A stretch of 64,000 bases of DNA from Firmicutes bacterium TM09-10 (GTDB lineage Bacteria > Bacillota > Clostridia > Lachnospirales > Lachnospiraceae). The stretch is from contig QUKC01000005.1 in assembly GCA_003481005.1 (NCBI GenBank), forward strand, positions 62,394 to 126,393. The letters run 5' to 3'. The first letter of the stretch is position 1. Every line of letters starts with the position of its first letter. Shown here in pieces: positions 34,743-44,626 of the stretch. The translations under genes were made by a program, and so were the position numbers. The notes under the pieces are model-generated. The model made no database searches and had not been told where the DNA came from. It worked only from the letters and a program-made list of their open reading frames with translations.

Positions 34743-36262
34743 GACCGTTTCCGCCTCCCTTTTACCATTCCGTACAAATACTTAAATTCCTCCGTCCTGC
34801 CAAACACGATCAGAAAAATTCCATTAAAGACAACCGTAATGATCACGATCATCAGCGCAAATTTTGCAATCGTCACCTGCGGCATCAGCAGATTCTGCAG
34901 CGGAATGAGCACTGCCAGCGCAGCTCCGATGACGAGCAAATATTTGATGGACTCCTGAAAATAGGAAACCACACTTTTTTCAAAGCAAACCCGATAAATA
35001 ATGATCGGTTTTGTGATATTTGCAATCAGTCCGGATACGACGGTTCCGATAAACACGCCCGCCAGACCGATTTTAAACACCAGAGCGATCGACAGCACCA
35101 GATTGACGATACCCTGAAGGATGGACAGATATTTATCCTGTTCAAAAACACCAGCCGCCGTTTTGAAATTCGAAAGCACGACACGTTCCCCTTTGAAGAA
35201 ATAGTCCGTCAGATACCAGGCGATAATCGAAGTTGCCAACACGCGATCCGCTCCGACATACAGCTCCACGAGAGGAGACAGGAGCAGGAAAAAACCGACA
35301 GCCGAAAATCCGTATACCCAGATTGCAAAAAAACGATATACCAGAAACAGCTGAAACTGCTTTTCCCTGCTCTCCGTCGCGATCAGATTTCCAAAGCTGG
35401 AAATGACGGAGTTGAAAATCAGGTTTACATAACCTGAAACGGAATTGACGATCATCTTGTAGGTTCCGATCAGACCGACCCAGACGACACCCAGACAGGA
35501 CGAAATAATGATCGCATCCGTCTGCAGACGCGCCATATCCCCGACCCGGTGCAGCATCAGCGCCTTTGTCTTATCCACCACCGCTCCTGTTTCTTCTTTT
35601 GTCAGCGGTTCCACATCTTTTTCCAGCAAAAGCGGATATTTGCGGTTCAGATAGCAGCTGATAAAAATCTTCTGTCCGAGGGATACGCCGACCTGAATCA
35701 GCAGGTATAACAGGTAGTTTGGCAGTACCAGCAGTCCCAGAAGCTGCAGCACCACGGAAAGTGCTTTGCTGATGGCATCCGCGTTCGTCTGGATATAGTT
35801 TTTCTGCTCCGCATTGGCAAGACTGTATTTGTATGCAACAAAATACGTTGTCACCGTGTTGAACAAAAACAGCAGATAGTAAACCCGCAGCTGCCTTAGG
35901 GTCAGATAATCTGCATTTTTGACAATCCAGGGTAAAAACGGTACCAGTGCAAGTCCGATGACAGCAATCACGATGGCAATGGTGCGGTACGCTTTTTTAT
36001 ACAGCTGCATGTAGGATTTGATTTTTTCCCGTTCGCCCCGCGCTACCGGACCGTACAGGCTGTAGTTTAAAGCCGTTCCGACGCCAAGCTCCGCAAGGGA
36101 AAGCATCGTCAGAATTTCGCTGTAGAGATCCTGCACGCCCAGAAGCGTGTCGCCCAGATGGGTGATAAACACCTGCCGCAGGATAAAATTAAGCAGCGTC
36201 GTTGCCCCGCTCCCTAAAAAGCCGAATATTATATTTCTGGTCGCATATCTGACTCTTCCCAT
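34739..36262 (-). CDS. Wzx-type polysaccharide flippase (MOP superfamily)
   Basis: About 507 residues from the ATG at 36262, which has an AGGA site nine bases upstream; the frame is open further up to 36340. There are about twelve hydrophobic segments. The N-terminal NIIFGFLGSGATTLLNFILR and LLGVQDLYSEILTMLSLAEL are typical of Wzx/RfbX proteins, which flip undecaprenyl-diphosphate-linked repeat units outward. It is coupled to the GT11 gene downstream and follows the GH88/105 gene. With Wzy-like proteins at 23-25 and 43-44 kb, it gives a classical Wzx/Wzy route, beside two ABC flippases. Confidence 0.87.
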   Translation of the reverse strand: MGRVRYATRNIIFGFLGSGATTLLNFILRQVFITHLGDTLLGVQDLYSEILTMLSLAELGVGTALNYSLYGPVARGEREKIKSYMQLYKKAYRTIAIVIAVIGLALVPFLPWIVKNADYLTLRQLRVYYLLFLFNTVTTYFVAYKYSLANAEQKNYIQTNADAISKALSVVLQLLGLLVLPNYLLYLLIQVGVSLGQKIFISCYLNRKYPLLLEKDVEPLTKEETGAVVDKTKALMLHRVGDMARLQTDAIIISSCLGVVWVGLIGTYKMIVNSVSGYVNLIFNSVISSFGNLIATESREKQFQLFLVYRFFAIWVYGFSAVGFFLLLSPLVELYVGADRVLATSIIAWYLTDYFFKGERVVLSNFKTAAGVFEQDKYLSILQGIVNLVLSIALVFKIGLAGVFIGTVVSGLIANITKPIIIYRVCFEKSVVSYFQESIKYLLVIGAALAVLIPLQNLLMPQVTIAKFALMIVIITVVFNGIFLIVFGRTEEFKYLYGMVKGRRKRS

Positions 36263-36336
36263 GTTTTTTCGTCCTGTTCTCCTGATATTCCTGCCAAACT
36301 GTTTGATCGAACTTGTCCTGTGACAGGGCATAAGGA

Positions 36337-37527
36337 TCATTCTGCCCTATCGTTATTCTCTTCCCTGAAAAGCTGCACTGCCAGAAAGGCCAGCGCGCTG
36401 CCGCTGCCCCAGGGATAGGTTCCGTATACCTGCGGATATTCCGCAAAGCCCTTGCATTCGCCGGAGCAGTCTGTGACACGCCCATCACGAATGCTCGTCT
36501 GCATGATGGCTGCCAGACGGCTCAGTGCAGGGCTCCACTGTTCTGAACGCTGCACAGCTGCAGTCTCTGCTGCCAGCCAGGCCCCATATCCGATCATGCC
36601 CTCTGCTGAGGTATCCCGGTGTCCCTCCTGTGCCTGCAGCTGCCAGGAAAATCCACCGTCTGCGCGCTGCCATACAAAAATGCTGTCAAGGAGCTGTTGC
36701 TGCAGTAAAAGCAGACGATTGCAGCCCTCCCGGGCAACAGACTGGGAGGACGGCTGCGCTGCTGGCTGCCCTGCCTGCAGCTTGTCCGCCTGTTCTGCTC
36801 CTGCAGGCTGCTCTGAAATCCACAAAAGGCTCTGCGACAATCCAAGCAGCATCCAGCCGCAGGCTCTTCCCCAGCCGATTATTCCGTATTTCATGCCGTT
36901 CTTTTCATCATAGCCATGATAGGGCAGACCGGTTTTTTCATCCATCCCCTTTTGGAAAAAGAGCTCCAGCTGACGGATTCCGAGGTTTAACAGCTCTTTA
37001 TCCTGTTTCTGAACACCGTAACGACAGGCAAAGGGACAAAGCATCCCAAGGGTATCTGCAAACAGCCAGTCCGGATGCTGGCTCCGGTACGCAAGGATGC
37101 CGTCCGCAGTTTTTTTCGCTGCTTTGATCCAGCCTGCGCAAATGTCTGCCCCTTCCCGGCAGATCCAGAGCGCTTCCAGAGATTCTGCATCTTCTCTTTT
37201 TTCCCTCGTCAAAATCTCTTCTGTCCACAGGGCAACGCTTCCATTCATCACATGATCCACATGAGAGATTGGATATCCGCTGTTTTTCCACCGTCTGAGA
37301 TAGGAAAACACACTGCTTAACGCAGTCTTGTCCTTTGTCTGCTCATACGCCTGCAACAGCCCCATCGCAAGAAGCGCCTGAGGCCAGGAATAACGCTCTG
37401 CCTTTTCCGGCGTCATGCCCGGGACGCAGGTCTTGATCCACTGTTTGATTTTCTGTTTGGTGGTCACCACCGGATAAGTATCCAGCATCGCTGCTGCCGG
37501 TTTTATCATTTCCTGTATCTGGCTCAC
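36337..37527 (-). CDS. Glycoside hydrolase family 88/105-like protein (unsaturated uronyl hydrolase type)
   Basis: A 396-residue cytoplasmic protein. Aromatic-rich helical repeats include YSWPQALLAMGLLQAYEQT, WLFADTLGMLCPFACRYG and TGLPYHGYD followed by GIIGWGRACGWMLLGLS. These are marks of the GH105/GH88 alpha/alpha-barrel enzymes that hydrate terminal unsaturated uronic acids. A Gln/Ala-rich insert (about residues 241-266) interrupts the barrel. The GTG at 37527 has GGGAGGG seven bases upstream, fixing the start. It would be the one degradative enzyme in the locus; it may act on uronic-acid glycans, or have another role in synthesis. Confidence 0.72.
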   Translation of the reverse strand: MSQIQEMIKPAAAMLDTYPVVTTKQKIKQWIKTCVPGMTPEKAERYSWPQALLAMGLLQAYEQTKDKTALSSVFSYLRRWKNSGYPISHVDHVMNGSVALWTEEILTREKREDAESLEALWICREGADICAGWIKAAKKTADGILAYRSQHPDWLFADTLGMLCPFACRYGVQKQDKELLNLGIRQLELFFQKGMDEKTGLPYHGYDEKNGMKYGIIGWGRACGWMLLGLSQSLLWISEQPAGAEQADKLQAGQPAAQPSSQSVAREGCNRLLLLQQQLLDSIFVWQRADGGFSWQLQAQEGHRDTSAEGMIGYGAWLAAETAAVQRSEQWSPALSRLAAIMQTSIRDGRVTDCSGECKGFAEYPQVYGTYPWGSGSALAFLAVQLFREENNDRAE

Positions 37528-37609
37528 AATTTTCCCTCCCTCTGCTTTTTATGAACTGCCTGCACGGCTGCATTGTATTTCACGCAACTGCTTCTGATTT
37601 TTTACGCTT

Positions 37610-38776
37610 TCACAGCTCTCTCAACAGATTTTCTGCTTCTTTTGCCTTTTTGCAATAGTCCGGCATGATCTGCTGCAGGTGCGATTTCTGTGCCTGCGCA
37701 TTTTGATACAGCCAGTCAAATGCGTTGACGAGGTCTTCTTTTTTGGCGAGTGCCTGCACCGGCAGGACATAACCCTCGTCCGTTCCAAATAAATCCTTTG
37801 CGATTCCACGGGCCTTGATCGAATAGCCGACTACCAGCGTCGGCACGCAGGAGGAATATGCCGCGATTGTCGCATGGGTCCGGGCTCCGATAAACATCTC
37901 GCAGCGGCTGATATAGCCCTTTAATTCCGGAGCGGACCCATCCGGCAGCTCGATCACACGTCCGGTCGATGCAAAGGCTTCATAAAGCTGCCGGATCGGT
38001 TTTCTGTCATCATTGCTTTCCCACACCACATGGGGAATCAGCGCAATATGCAGATCGGTCGTTTCCAAAATATGGGAGATCAGCGCTTTATAGTTCTGCA
38101 TCGTAATGCCCGGAGTCTTTTCATTGTCCACAATCATCGGACTGATGTTCAGGCCCAGCATCTTTCCTGGAACCCAGCCCTCCGGCAGGGGAGCCAGCTT
38201 TGTTTCCAGTAAAAAAGCCGAGTCCGGATATAAATGGATATTTTTGTCAATTCCGGCTTCCTGCAGTGCTGCAAAGGTCAGGCTTTCCCGCGCGACAATC
38301 GCATCGTAGCGCTTCATATCCTCCATGATTTCCGGACGTTTTAACAACTCCGGCTCGATAGAGCAGCCATATAAAACCGTTTTAGCGCCCTGCCTGTGGA
38401 ACATGCGGTTTGCGGAAATCAGCCGGTCGAGCATATTGTCATAACAATAATTATCCCCGCCGATGGAAATATTCAGACGGTGCAGATTTTTCCCGCAAAT
38501 GTCCTGATACCGGTATTCCATGAAGCAGTCCGGGTCATGTAAAAGCTTTCGCTTCAAATAGTACCAGGTATGCACGAATACATTCTTTTCGATACTTTTT
38601 TCCTGTACAAAGCTGCTGTAAAGCTCCTTCAGGGAATAGGTTTCATCCTCCTTCGGGCGGTTCGTCATCAGAATCGCCGGTTTGGGAAGCATCCGGCAAA
38701 GACTGTTGACAATCGCCTCGCAGCCGTGGTTGCCGCTTCCCGCATGCATATATAAAACAATTTTATCGTCTTTCAT
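37610..38776 (-). CDS. Polysaccharide pyruvyl transferase family protein
   Basis: A protein of about 388 residues with the pyruvyl transferase fold: VLYMHAGSGNHGCEAIVNSL at the N-terminus, ISIGGDNYCYDNML near residue 98, YLYPDSAFLL-type segments centrally, and MFIGARTHATIAAYSSCVP near residue 300. Members such as CsaB-like and WcaK-like proteins add ketal-linked pyruvate from phosphoenolpyruvate to sugars of capsules or wall polymers, giving a negative charge; some relatives have other activities. Two ATGs are possible (38788 and 38776); GAGG favours the second. Adjacent genes encode GT2 and GH88/105 proteins. Confidence 0.83.
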   Translation of the reverse strand: MKDDKIVLYMHAGSGNHGCEAIVNSLCRMLPKPAILMTNRPKEDETYSLKELYSSFVQEKSIEKNVFVHTWYYLKRKLLHDPDCFMEYRYQDICGKNLHRLNISIGGDNYCYDNMLDRLISANRMFHRQGAKTVLYGCSIEPELLKRPEIMEDMKRYDAIVARESLTFAALQEAGIDKNIHLYPDSAFLLETKLAPLPEGWVPGKMLGLNISPMIVDNEKTPGITMQNYKALISHILETTDLHIALIPHVVWESNDDRKPIRQLYEAFASTGRVIELPDGSAPELKGYISRCEMFIGARTHATIAAYSSCVPTLVVGYSIKARGIAKDLFGTDEGYVLPVQALAKKEDLVNAFDWLYQNAQAQKSHLQQIMPDYCKKAKEAENLLREL

Positions 38777-38842
38777 GATTCCTCTCATTCTGCTTTTGCA
38801 TCACCCAAAAGCAATTCGATCCCTCGGCATCCGGTTCTTATT

Positions 38843-39949
38843 TTAATTTTTCCAATGATGATACAGCGCAAGATACAACGCCGGACAGGCGGTGAACAGC
38901 ATCGTTTTTATCCGATAGCCCTTCGGCAGCTCCTCTTTTGCTCCGGAAGCAGCAAGTCCTTTCTGGACAGCACTGTGGCACTGTACGACTTCCGTCTGGT
39001 ATTTTTTCCGTTCAGCACCGGGCAGGCGCGCAATTTTTCCGGCAGCCAGCATCGCAGAAACCGCCAGAATACTGTATACCCGCCCTTTCTGGGACGGGAA
39101 CTCTTTTTCCACAAGCCTGCAGGCAAGCTCCCAGCTTTTGATTTCATCCATGTAGCTTGGTTTAAAGGGCTTGAGCATCGCGCCCTGCTCGTTAATCCGG
39201 TAAAAATAGCCGCGATACTCTGTGATGCTCACGCTGGAAATCTGCATCAGCAAATCCATCAGAAACATCATATCCTCACCGATGCTCAAGTCTTCCCGGA
39301 AACGGATTTGCCCAATCGCACTGCGGCGGTATAGCACGCTCCAGCAGCGGGTATTTCCGCGCAGGAGATAGTCCGAAACGTATTCTGAGCGATTGTATAC
39401 ACGGACACTCTCCACACAAACTGCGCGTTGTTGAGAAACGGCTTCTGCCCCGGCTTTTTCTGTGCCGTCTGCACGCAGCACTTTTTTTGCCCGAGCAGCA
39501 TTTTCCTCCCGCTCTACATCCGTTTTTAACAGCCCCTCTGACCGGTTATAAATTCCGTCCGGTTTACCGTTCCATCTATAGTAATCACAGACCGCAAGGT
39601 CGCTTTCTGTCTGCCCCAGCATCGCCCGAAGCACAGAGAGCATCTGCGGATCCAGCTTATCGTCCGCATCGACAAACGTGACAAATTCTCCTTGCGCTTT
39701 TTCCAGTCCCTCGTTACGTGCTGCGGATACGCCGTTTTTCTGACGCAAAATCGGTAAAATCCTCGAATCCTCTTCCGCCAGCTTAAACACCAGCTCCGTC
39801 GTCCCGTCCGTCGAATGATCGTCCAGCACCAGAAGCTCCCAGTTCGTATCCGTCTGCTGCCGAATGCTTTCGATACATTCCCCGATCCAGGAAACGCCGT
39901 TGTAAACCGGCATGATAATACTGATCCGTCCCTGCTTTTTTGATTCCAT
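38843..39949 (-). CDS. GT2 glycosyltransferase
   Basis: SIIMPVYNGVSWIGECIESI starts the GT2 domain; VLDDHSTDGTTEL and VTFVDADDKLDPQM give the nucleotide- and metal-binding motifs. A charged insert around residues 145-175 (KTDVEREENAARAKK and following) is unusual for the family. The frame also opens at 39961, but GGAG six bases before the ATG at 39949 supports the shorter form, about 368 residues. Its gene follows another GT2 gene closely. No membrane segment is evident. The sugar added is unknown. Confidence 0.85.
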   Translation of the reverse strand: MESKKQGRISIIMPVYNGVSWIGECIESIRQQTDTNWELLVLDDHSTDGTTELVFKLAEEDSRILPILRQKNGVSAARNEGLEKAQGEFVTFVDADDKLDPQMLSVLRAMLGQTESDLAVCDYYRWNGKPDGIYNRSEGLLKTDVEREENAARAKKVLRADGTEKAGAEAVSQQRAVCVESVRVYNRSEYVSDYLLRGNTRCWSVLYRRSAIGQIRFREDLSIGEDMMFLMDLLMQISSVSITEYRGYFYRINEQGAMLKPFKPSYMDEIKSWELACRLVEKEFPSQKGRVYSILAVSAMLAAGKIARLPGAERKKYQTEVVQCHSAVQKGLAASGAKEELPKGYRIKTMLFTACPALYLALYHHWKN

Positions 39950-39961
39950 ACAACTCTCCAT

Positions 39962-40984
39962 TCAGCGCTGCCGCTTACTGTTTGCCCACAAAAGAAAATG
40001 GACAAGCTGCATCATTGCCGTATTTTCCGGATGCGCCAGCACCTGATACATCAGCTTATTTTCCGTAACAGTCGGAGTAAGCGGCATTCTTTTGACCGCT
40101 TCCTGCAGCTCTGTTTCCCTGCATTCCTTCTGCAGCCGCCCTTTCCAGCCTTCCCGTCCGTTTCTCGCCTCGTTCTTGATTTCCAGGAACATCAGAAGCT
40201 GCAGCTCCCGATCCGCCTGTTTTTGGGCGTTCGGCACATGCTTGTCTGCAAGGATTTGGCGAACAATTTTATCCAGGATCCGGATATTTTCATACATTCC
40301 GGCATCATAACTGTGCACCATCGACTCCCGCAAAAACAGGTAGTGATACCAAGCTGCGCCCTCCATGACCACAATCCGCTGCGCATCCAGAAGCGCCGGA
40401 AGGGTGATGACCATATCCTCGCCCATTCGAATGGACGGGTCACAGTATTTCATATTTTCAGCAATTAAAGTACGGGAAAAAAGCTTCATGCAGCGGGACA
40501 ACGTAATCGGACGTTTTTCCTGCCCCAGAAGTTTTCCGTGAATCCGATCCTGCAGGCTGCGCCCCGTATAAATGCCCGGCTCCATCGCCTGATAAATTTC
40601 GATGCTGCGGTTTCTTTCCTCCTGTACATAATTGCCGCAGATAATCTCTTTTCCACAGTCGGACGAAAAATCCAGCATTTTTTCCACCATGCAGGCGTCA
40701 ATCCAGTCGTCACTGTCCACAAAACACAGATAATCGCCGGTGCTCATCGATACGCCAGCCATCCACGCGGACACCAGACCGCCGTTTTCCTTATGCAAAA
40801 CGCGAATTCGGTCGTCCCTCTGCGCCCAGTCGTCACATAATGCCGGGCAGTCGTCCGGCGAACCGTCGTCCACCAGAATAATTTCCAGATTTTTATAGGT
40901 CTGACCCGTGATGCTCTGCACACAGCGCGCCAGCCACTCCAACGTCCGGTAAACCGGAACGATCACACTTACCTTTTTTTCCAT
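39962..40984 (-). CDS. GT2 glycosyltransferase
   Basis: A 340-residue protein. VSVIVPVYRTLEWLARCVQS, LVDDGSPDDCPALCDDW and LCFVDSDDWIDACM are the three N-terminal GT2 motifs, in the order and spacing seen in EpsJ-type capsule glycosyltransferases. The ATG is seven bases after the stop of the GT4 gene, and the next GT2 follows immediately, forming a GT4-GT2-GT2 trio. The C-terminal half has no recognisable feature beyond alpha-helical character. Confidence 0.86.
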   Translation of the reverse strand: MEKKVSVIVPVYRTLEWLARCVQSITGQTYKNLEIILVDDGSPDDCPALCDDWAQRDDRIRVLHKENGGLVSAWMAGVSMSTGDYLCFVDSDDWIDACMVEKMLDFSSDCGKEIICGNYVQEERNRSIEIYQAMEPGIYTGRSLQDRIHGKLLGQEKRPITLSRCMKLFSRTLIAENMKYCDPSIRMGEDMVITLPALLDAQRIVVMEGAAWYHYLFLRESMVHSYDAGMYENIRILDKIVRQILADKHVPNAQKQADRELQLLMFLEIKNEARNGREGWKGRLQKECRETELQEAVKRMPLTPTVTENKLMYQVLAHPENTAMMQLVHFLLWANSKRQR

Positions 40985-40990
40985 GCAACA

Positions 40991-42079
40991 TTAGTCCTCT
41001 TTTCTCAATTTCTCGTAATAGCTGACTAGTTGGTTTACATAATTATCTATTGCATAATACTCCTGCACCCGCATCCGCGCTTTTGTACCAATTTCGCGGC
41101 GCAGATTTTCATCCAAAAGCAGTTCTTCCAGCGCCTCTGTCAGCATCCGGCTGTTTTTTGCCTCTACCATCACGCCGCAGCCGTCTTTTCCGGTCGGCAG
41201 ACTGTTCCATTCCGGCTCCCCGAGGGTCTGCGGAATCCCGCCAACTGCAGTCGTCAGGCTGCACATTCCCGCCGCCATCGCCTCTAACAGAGAAACCGGC
41301 TGTCCTTCAAACCACGTCGGCAGGACAAAAATACTGCTCTGCTCAAACAGCCCGGTGCGCTGCTTTGCAGATACCCAGCCGGGGCATTCGACAATTCCCT
41401 GCGCCTCCAGCTTTTTTGCTTTCTTTTGCAGCTCCTCCGTCCCGTTTTCCCAGAAGCCGCCCAACACCAGATGAAAATCCGGGTGCTTCTTCCAAACCAC
41501 TTCCGCACAGTCCAACAGCTCGTCCACTCCCTTTTCCGGACAAAGCCGTCCCAAAAAGACCGCCGTATGGCTGCTATAATCTGTTTTCGGCATTTTCGGA
41601 ACCGGAACCGCATTCTGCAGGACATGGATTTTGTCCCGATCCACCATGTCTGCAAAAAAATCTTTCCAGACATCCGTCAGCACCAGAAACAAATCCGCAC
41701 GGTTTAACATTTTTTTGATATACGCCTGTCGTTTCGCGCTGCATCGTTTATAATAAAAGCCCTGAAAATCTCCGCCGTGCTCGTGAATCACAACCTTTTT
41801 GTGGAACCAGAGGGCGATCTGCATAAAAATCAGCTTCCGGTAGCAGCTCGCATCCGCCGCCATATTCAAATGTACGATGTCTGCTTTCGGCAGCACAGTG
41901 ACAAATTGCAACAGCGCCTGAACACCTTTTAACAGCTTCGCAGCCGTGCTTCCGTCCACCATTGTCCCGATATAGGTCAGGTCAATACGCTGATCGAGTC
42001 CCGCCTCGTACAGGTTATTGACCACCGCAGATACGCCGCCCTTTACGCTGCGGTCCGCACCAAGCATTACAACTTTCAT
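40991..42079 (-). CDS. GT4 glycosyltransferase
   Basis: A 362-residue GT-B protein: MKVVMLGADRSVKGGVSAVV is the N-terminal glycine-rich motif, VIHEHGGDFQGFYY lies in the acceptor domain, and VFLGRLCPEKGVDELLDCA plus LPTWFEGQPVSLLEAMAAG give the donor domain with the E-x7-E pair. It would add an alpha-linked sugar with retention. It precedes two GT2 genes in transcription order and follows the acyltransferase gene after a gap of about 86 bases. Confidence 0.88.
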   Translation of the reverse strand: MKVVMLGADRSVKGGVSAVVNNLYEAGLDQRIDLTYIGTMVDGSTAAKLLKGVQALLQFVTVLPKADIVHLNMAADASCYRKLIFMQIALWFHKKVVIHEHGGDFQGFYYKRCSAKRQAYIKKMLNRADLFLVLTDVWKDFFADMVDRDKIHVLQNAVPVPKMPKTDYSSHTAVFLGRLCPEKGVDELLDCAEVVWKKHPDFHLVLGGFWENGTEELQKKAKKLEAQGIVECPGWVSAKQRTGLFEQSSIFVLPTWFEGQPVSLLEAMAAGMCSLTTAVGGIPQTLGEPEWNSLPTGKDGCGVMVEAKNSRMLTEALEELLLDENLRREIGTKARMRVQEYYAIDNYVNQLVSYYEKLRKED

Positions 42080-42165
42080 ACGTTTTCTCCCATTGCGCCA
42101 GTGATTTTATGCGCGGTTTGCTGTACCCTATTTCATGATGTTATGCTGCTTCCACTGCATAAGTT

Positions 42166-43251
42166 TCAGCGTTTTCGTTTCAACACATGGCGTTCCAGTA
42201 AAAACCACGACGCGCATGCCAACGCAAGAAATCCTGCCACATAAAAAAGAAACAGCGGAATGTGATGCATCTTTTTCGGCAGATTCCAGTAAAATACCAG
42301 ATTGATCAACGGCCAGTGGTATAAAAATATTCCATAGGACAAATCATTTTTCAGGCGATGTTTTTTCCAGCCATAGGCGCAGGCAAGCACGACCACCGGG
42401 AGCAAAAGGCTCGTCACAAGGTCCGCATAATATCCCGGAAGCTTCCAGCCAAAGGTCTGCCAGCACACTTTATAGCAGATAAATACAATCAGCAGAATAA
42501 ACCATTTTCCTGTCAGTTTTTGTAAAATTGTCTCTTTAAAATGCCACAGATATAGCCCTGCAAAAAACCAGACCAAATACGGCAGGAAGCTTCGATCCAG
42601 CAGGGAAACAGCCGCGCCGGGAAACGCTCCCGAATTCTTTAAAAGGTCGCAGGCGAGATTTAACAACGCAGTCAGCACCAAGAGGACATGCCAGGTACGG
42701 TTTTTCCAAGCAAGACACCGTTTCCAGACCACCGCAACCAGAACGTACAGCTGAATTTCCACCATCAGCGCCCAAAGCGTCCCGTTGATGCTTTCTATCG
42801 CAAACGCCTGCAAAAAGGACGGCGTATAGGCCAGACCGACGCCCTGTACAACTGCCCAGGTCAGCAGATCTTTCCCATGCCCCGAAACGACGCCGGGAAG
42901 CAAAGAGAGCATCCCAATCGTCAGCACAATGTTGACCCACAGCGCCGGATACAATCGCAGGATCCGTTTTTGGGCAAATATTTTTCGGTTTTGTGTCCGC
43001 ATCAGTGTCTCTCCCATCAGAAATCCGCTGATGCTAAAGAGAATAATCAAGCCGGGGAACAGTGTCAGCGCTCTTTTAAAGCCAAGCAGCAGTCCATCCC
43101 CCGGTCCGTCTTTTCCATATGTGAGCATTGTCAGATTCAGATAATGCGTGATCGCAATCTGCAGCGCCGCAAACAGGCGGAGAATATCCAGACTGTTCTC
43201 TGCAAAAACAAACTGCGTTGTATTTTTTCGTCCGGCTGCTCTTTCTGTCAT
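42166..43251 (-). CDS. Acyltransferase-3 family membrane O-acyltransferase (OafA-like)
   Basis: The frame extends to 43587, but an ideal AAAGGAGG site seven bases before the ATG at 43251 gives a 361-residue protein. The polymerase stop overlaps that ATG by four bases. NSLDILRLFAALQIAITHYL is the first membrane segment with the catalytic-type His. RLYPALWVNIVL and SYGIFLYHWPLINLVFYW complete the acyltransferase-3 pattern, with about ten membrane segments. Such proteins transfer acetyl or other acyl groups to sugar hydroxyls of exported glycans. No C-terminal SGNH domain is fused. Confidence 0.85.
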   Translation of the reverse strand: MTERAAGRKNTTQFVFAENSLDILRLFAALQIAITHYLNLTMLTYGKDGPGDGLLLGFKRALTLFPGLIILFSISGFLMGETLMRTQNRKIFAQKRILRLYPALWVNIVLTIGMLSLLPGVVSGHGKDLLTWAVVQGVGLAYTPSFLQAFAIESINGTLWALMVEIQLYVLVAVVWKRCLAWKNRTWHVLLVLTALLNLACDLLKNSGAFPGAAVSLLDRSFLPYLVWFFAGLYLWHFKETILQKLTGKWFILLIVFICYKVCWQTFGWKLPGYYADLVTSLLLPVVVLACAYGWKKHRLKNDLSYGIFLYHWPLINLVFYWNLPKKMHHIPLFLFYVAGFLALACASWFLLERHVLKRKR

Positions 43252-44543
43252 CTCGCAGCCTCCTTTATGGTTGCAGCCTTCTCCTGTACTTCGGAGCAAT
43301 TGCCAACCGTCGCTTTCCTCCCAAAGCTGCCATCCGCTGCTTTGGAACCGTGCTTCCAAAAAGCCCCCGGCAGCTGCCACCACCAGATTGCTTTCCCACC
43401 CAGCGGAAGCATTGCCGTCCAGTACGCTCCCAGCAAAAACAGGACATAATTGCGCGCCAGATAGACCGATACCGCATGCGCCTCGACTACCGTAAACAGC
43501 GCAAAGGACAGCACAAGGACAAAGCCCTGGGTATCCTTTAATGTTCTGCAGACACGCATCAGGAGAAACAGCAGCACCATACAGCATGCGCCCGGAATGA
43601 TTCCATACCAGAAAAACAGGCGCACATAACCCATATCGAAATATTCCACATAGTTCGGATCGCCGAACAGCTTCCAGTTCCTGAGCACGCCGCCGCCGTT
43701 TTCAAAGGCATAAATACTGGAAATACGCCCGGTCAGGATCCTGTCAATCCTGACCACCCAGGCCGGCATTAGTTCATACCAGTTGGAAATATGCGCTGCG
43801 TACAAGGAGAAGACAAAGCCCGCCGCAACCGCTGCCATTCCGCCGATATAAACAACGCTGCCTTCGCGGATTTTTGAGGACTTGTCCATCAAAAACGCCA
43901 GCACCAGCGTTGCCGCCATGACAAGAAACGTCGTCCGCGTCATTGTCGCAGCGTAAACGCCAACCGTCAGTACGCCGAGAAGCATCCAGTGCACCGGCTT
44001 CATTTTTTCATGGAACAGATAAACGCCCAGCGTCATCAGCGCCCAGATCATAATCGCAAGCGCATTGCTGTTACCGACGCCAAGACAAAGCCGCCTGCTG
44101 CCTTCTTTGATCCCATAACCGGCACCGGCGTCCCAGACCTCACCCAAAACGCCCGCCAGCGAAAGTATCGCCAGCACTGCCATTCCGGTAAGCGTCACAT
44201 AAAAAACAACCCGCAGTGCCTTTTTGTGGTCAATCCCTTTCATCGATGCGACAAACACAACTGCACGCACCGCTTCATCCCGATCCGAGCTAAGATAACA
44301 CAGCCCCGCAATGACTCCTGCCGCAAGCACAGCAAGCCATTCTTTTTTGGAATACTTTGTCACACAGAGCTTGCAGGCAAACAGCAGAAAGCTGACCCTA
44401 AACATCTGCCCTTCCAGAGGATTGATCCACGAGCTCTTGTCCAGGATGACAATCAGAAGCTCCAAAAGAAGCCCTGCATAAAAGCAGATCCTGCCGAACT
44501 GTTCTATTTTTTCATTTTTCGTATGTGCAATCTGCTCTGCCAT
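43248..44543 (-). CDS. Wzy-like O-antigen polymerase/ligase (second)
   Basis: A 431-residue protein with about twelve membrane segments. CLGVGNSNALAIMIWALMTL and TMTRTTFLVMAATLVLAF, followed by a large loop with GGGVLRNWKLFGDPNYVEYF near residues 285-305, resemble the Wzy/WaaL (O-antigen ligase) topology and loop. It would link repeat units on the outer face of the membrane. It overlaps the acyltransferase-3 gene by four bases. The C-terminus is rich in small residues and lysines. Together with the polymerase at 23-24.7 kb, it implies two polymerisation systems. Confidence 0.7.
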   Translation of the reverse strand: MAEQIAHTKNEKIEQFGRICFYAGLLLELLIVILDKSSWINPLEGQMFRVSFLLFACKLCVTKYSKKEWLAVLAAGVIAGLCYLSSDRDEAVRAVVFVASMKGIDHKKALRVVFYVTLTGMAVLAILSLAGVLGEVWDAGAGYGIKEGSRRLCLGVGNSNALAIMIWALMTLGVYLFHEKMKPVHWMLLGVLTVGVYAATMTRTTFLVMAATLVLAFLMDKSSKIREGSVVYIGGMAAVAAGFVFSLYAAHISNWYELMPAWVVRIDRILTGRISSIYAFENGGGVLRNWKLFGDPNYVEYFDMGYVRLFFWYGIIPGACCMVLLFLLMRVCRTLKDTQGFVLVLSFALFTVVEAHAVSVYLARNYVLFLLGAYWTAMLPLGGKAIWWWQLPGAFWKHGSKAADGSFGRKATVGNCSEVQEKAATIKEAAR

Positions 44544-44626
44544 GCTGTTCCTTTCCTGTGGACACCCCTCTCTGACCGTTCCTTCCGGGATACCTGCCCC
44601 ATCAGACCGTCAAAGGGCTGTCCGTT

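Noticed and set aside
42166..43587. Longer 473-residue form of the acyltransferase-3 protein
   Set aside because: The extra N-terminal residues are translated from the out-of-frame end of the polymerase gene; a perfect AAAGGAGG site marks the ATG at 43251.
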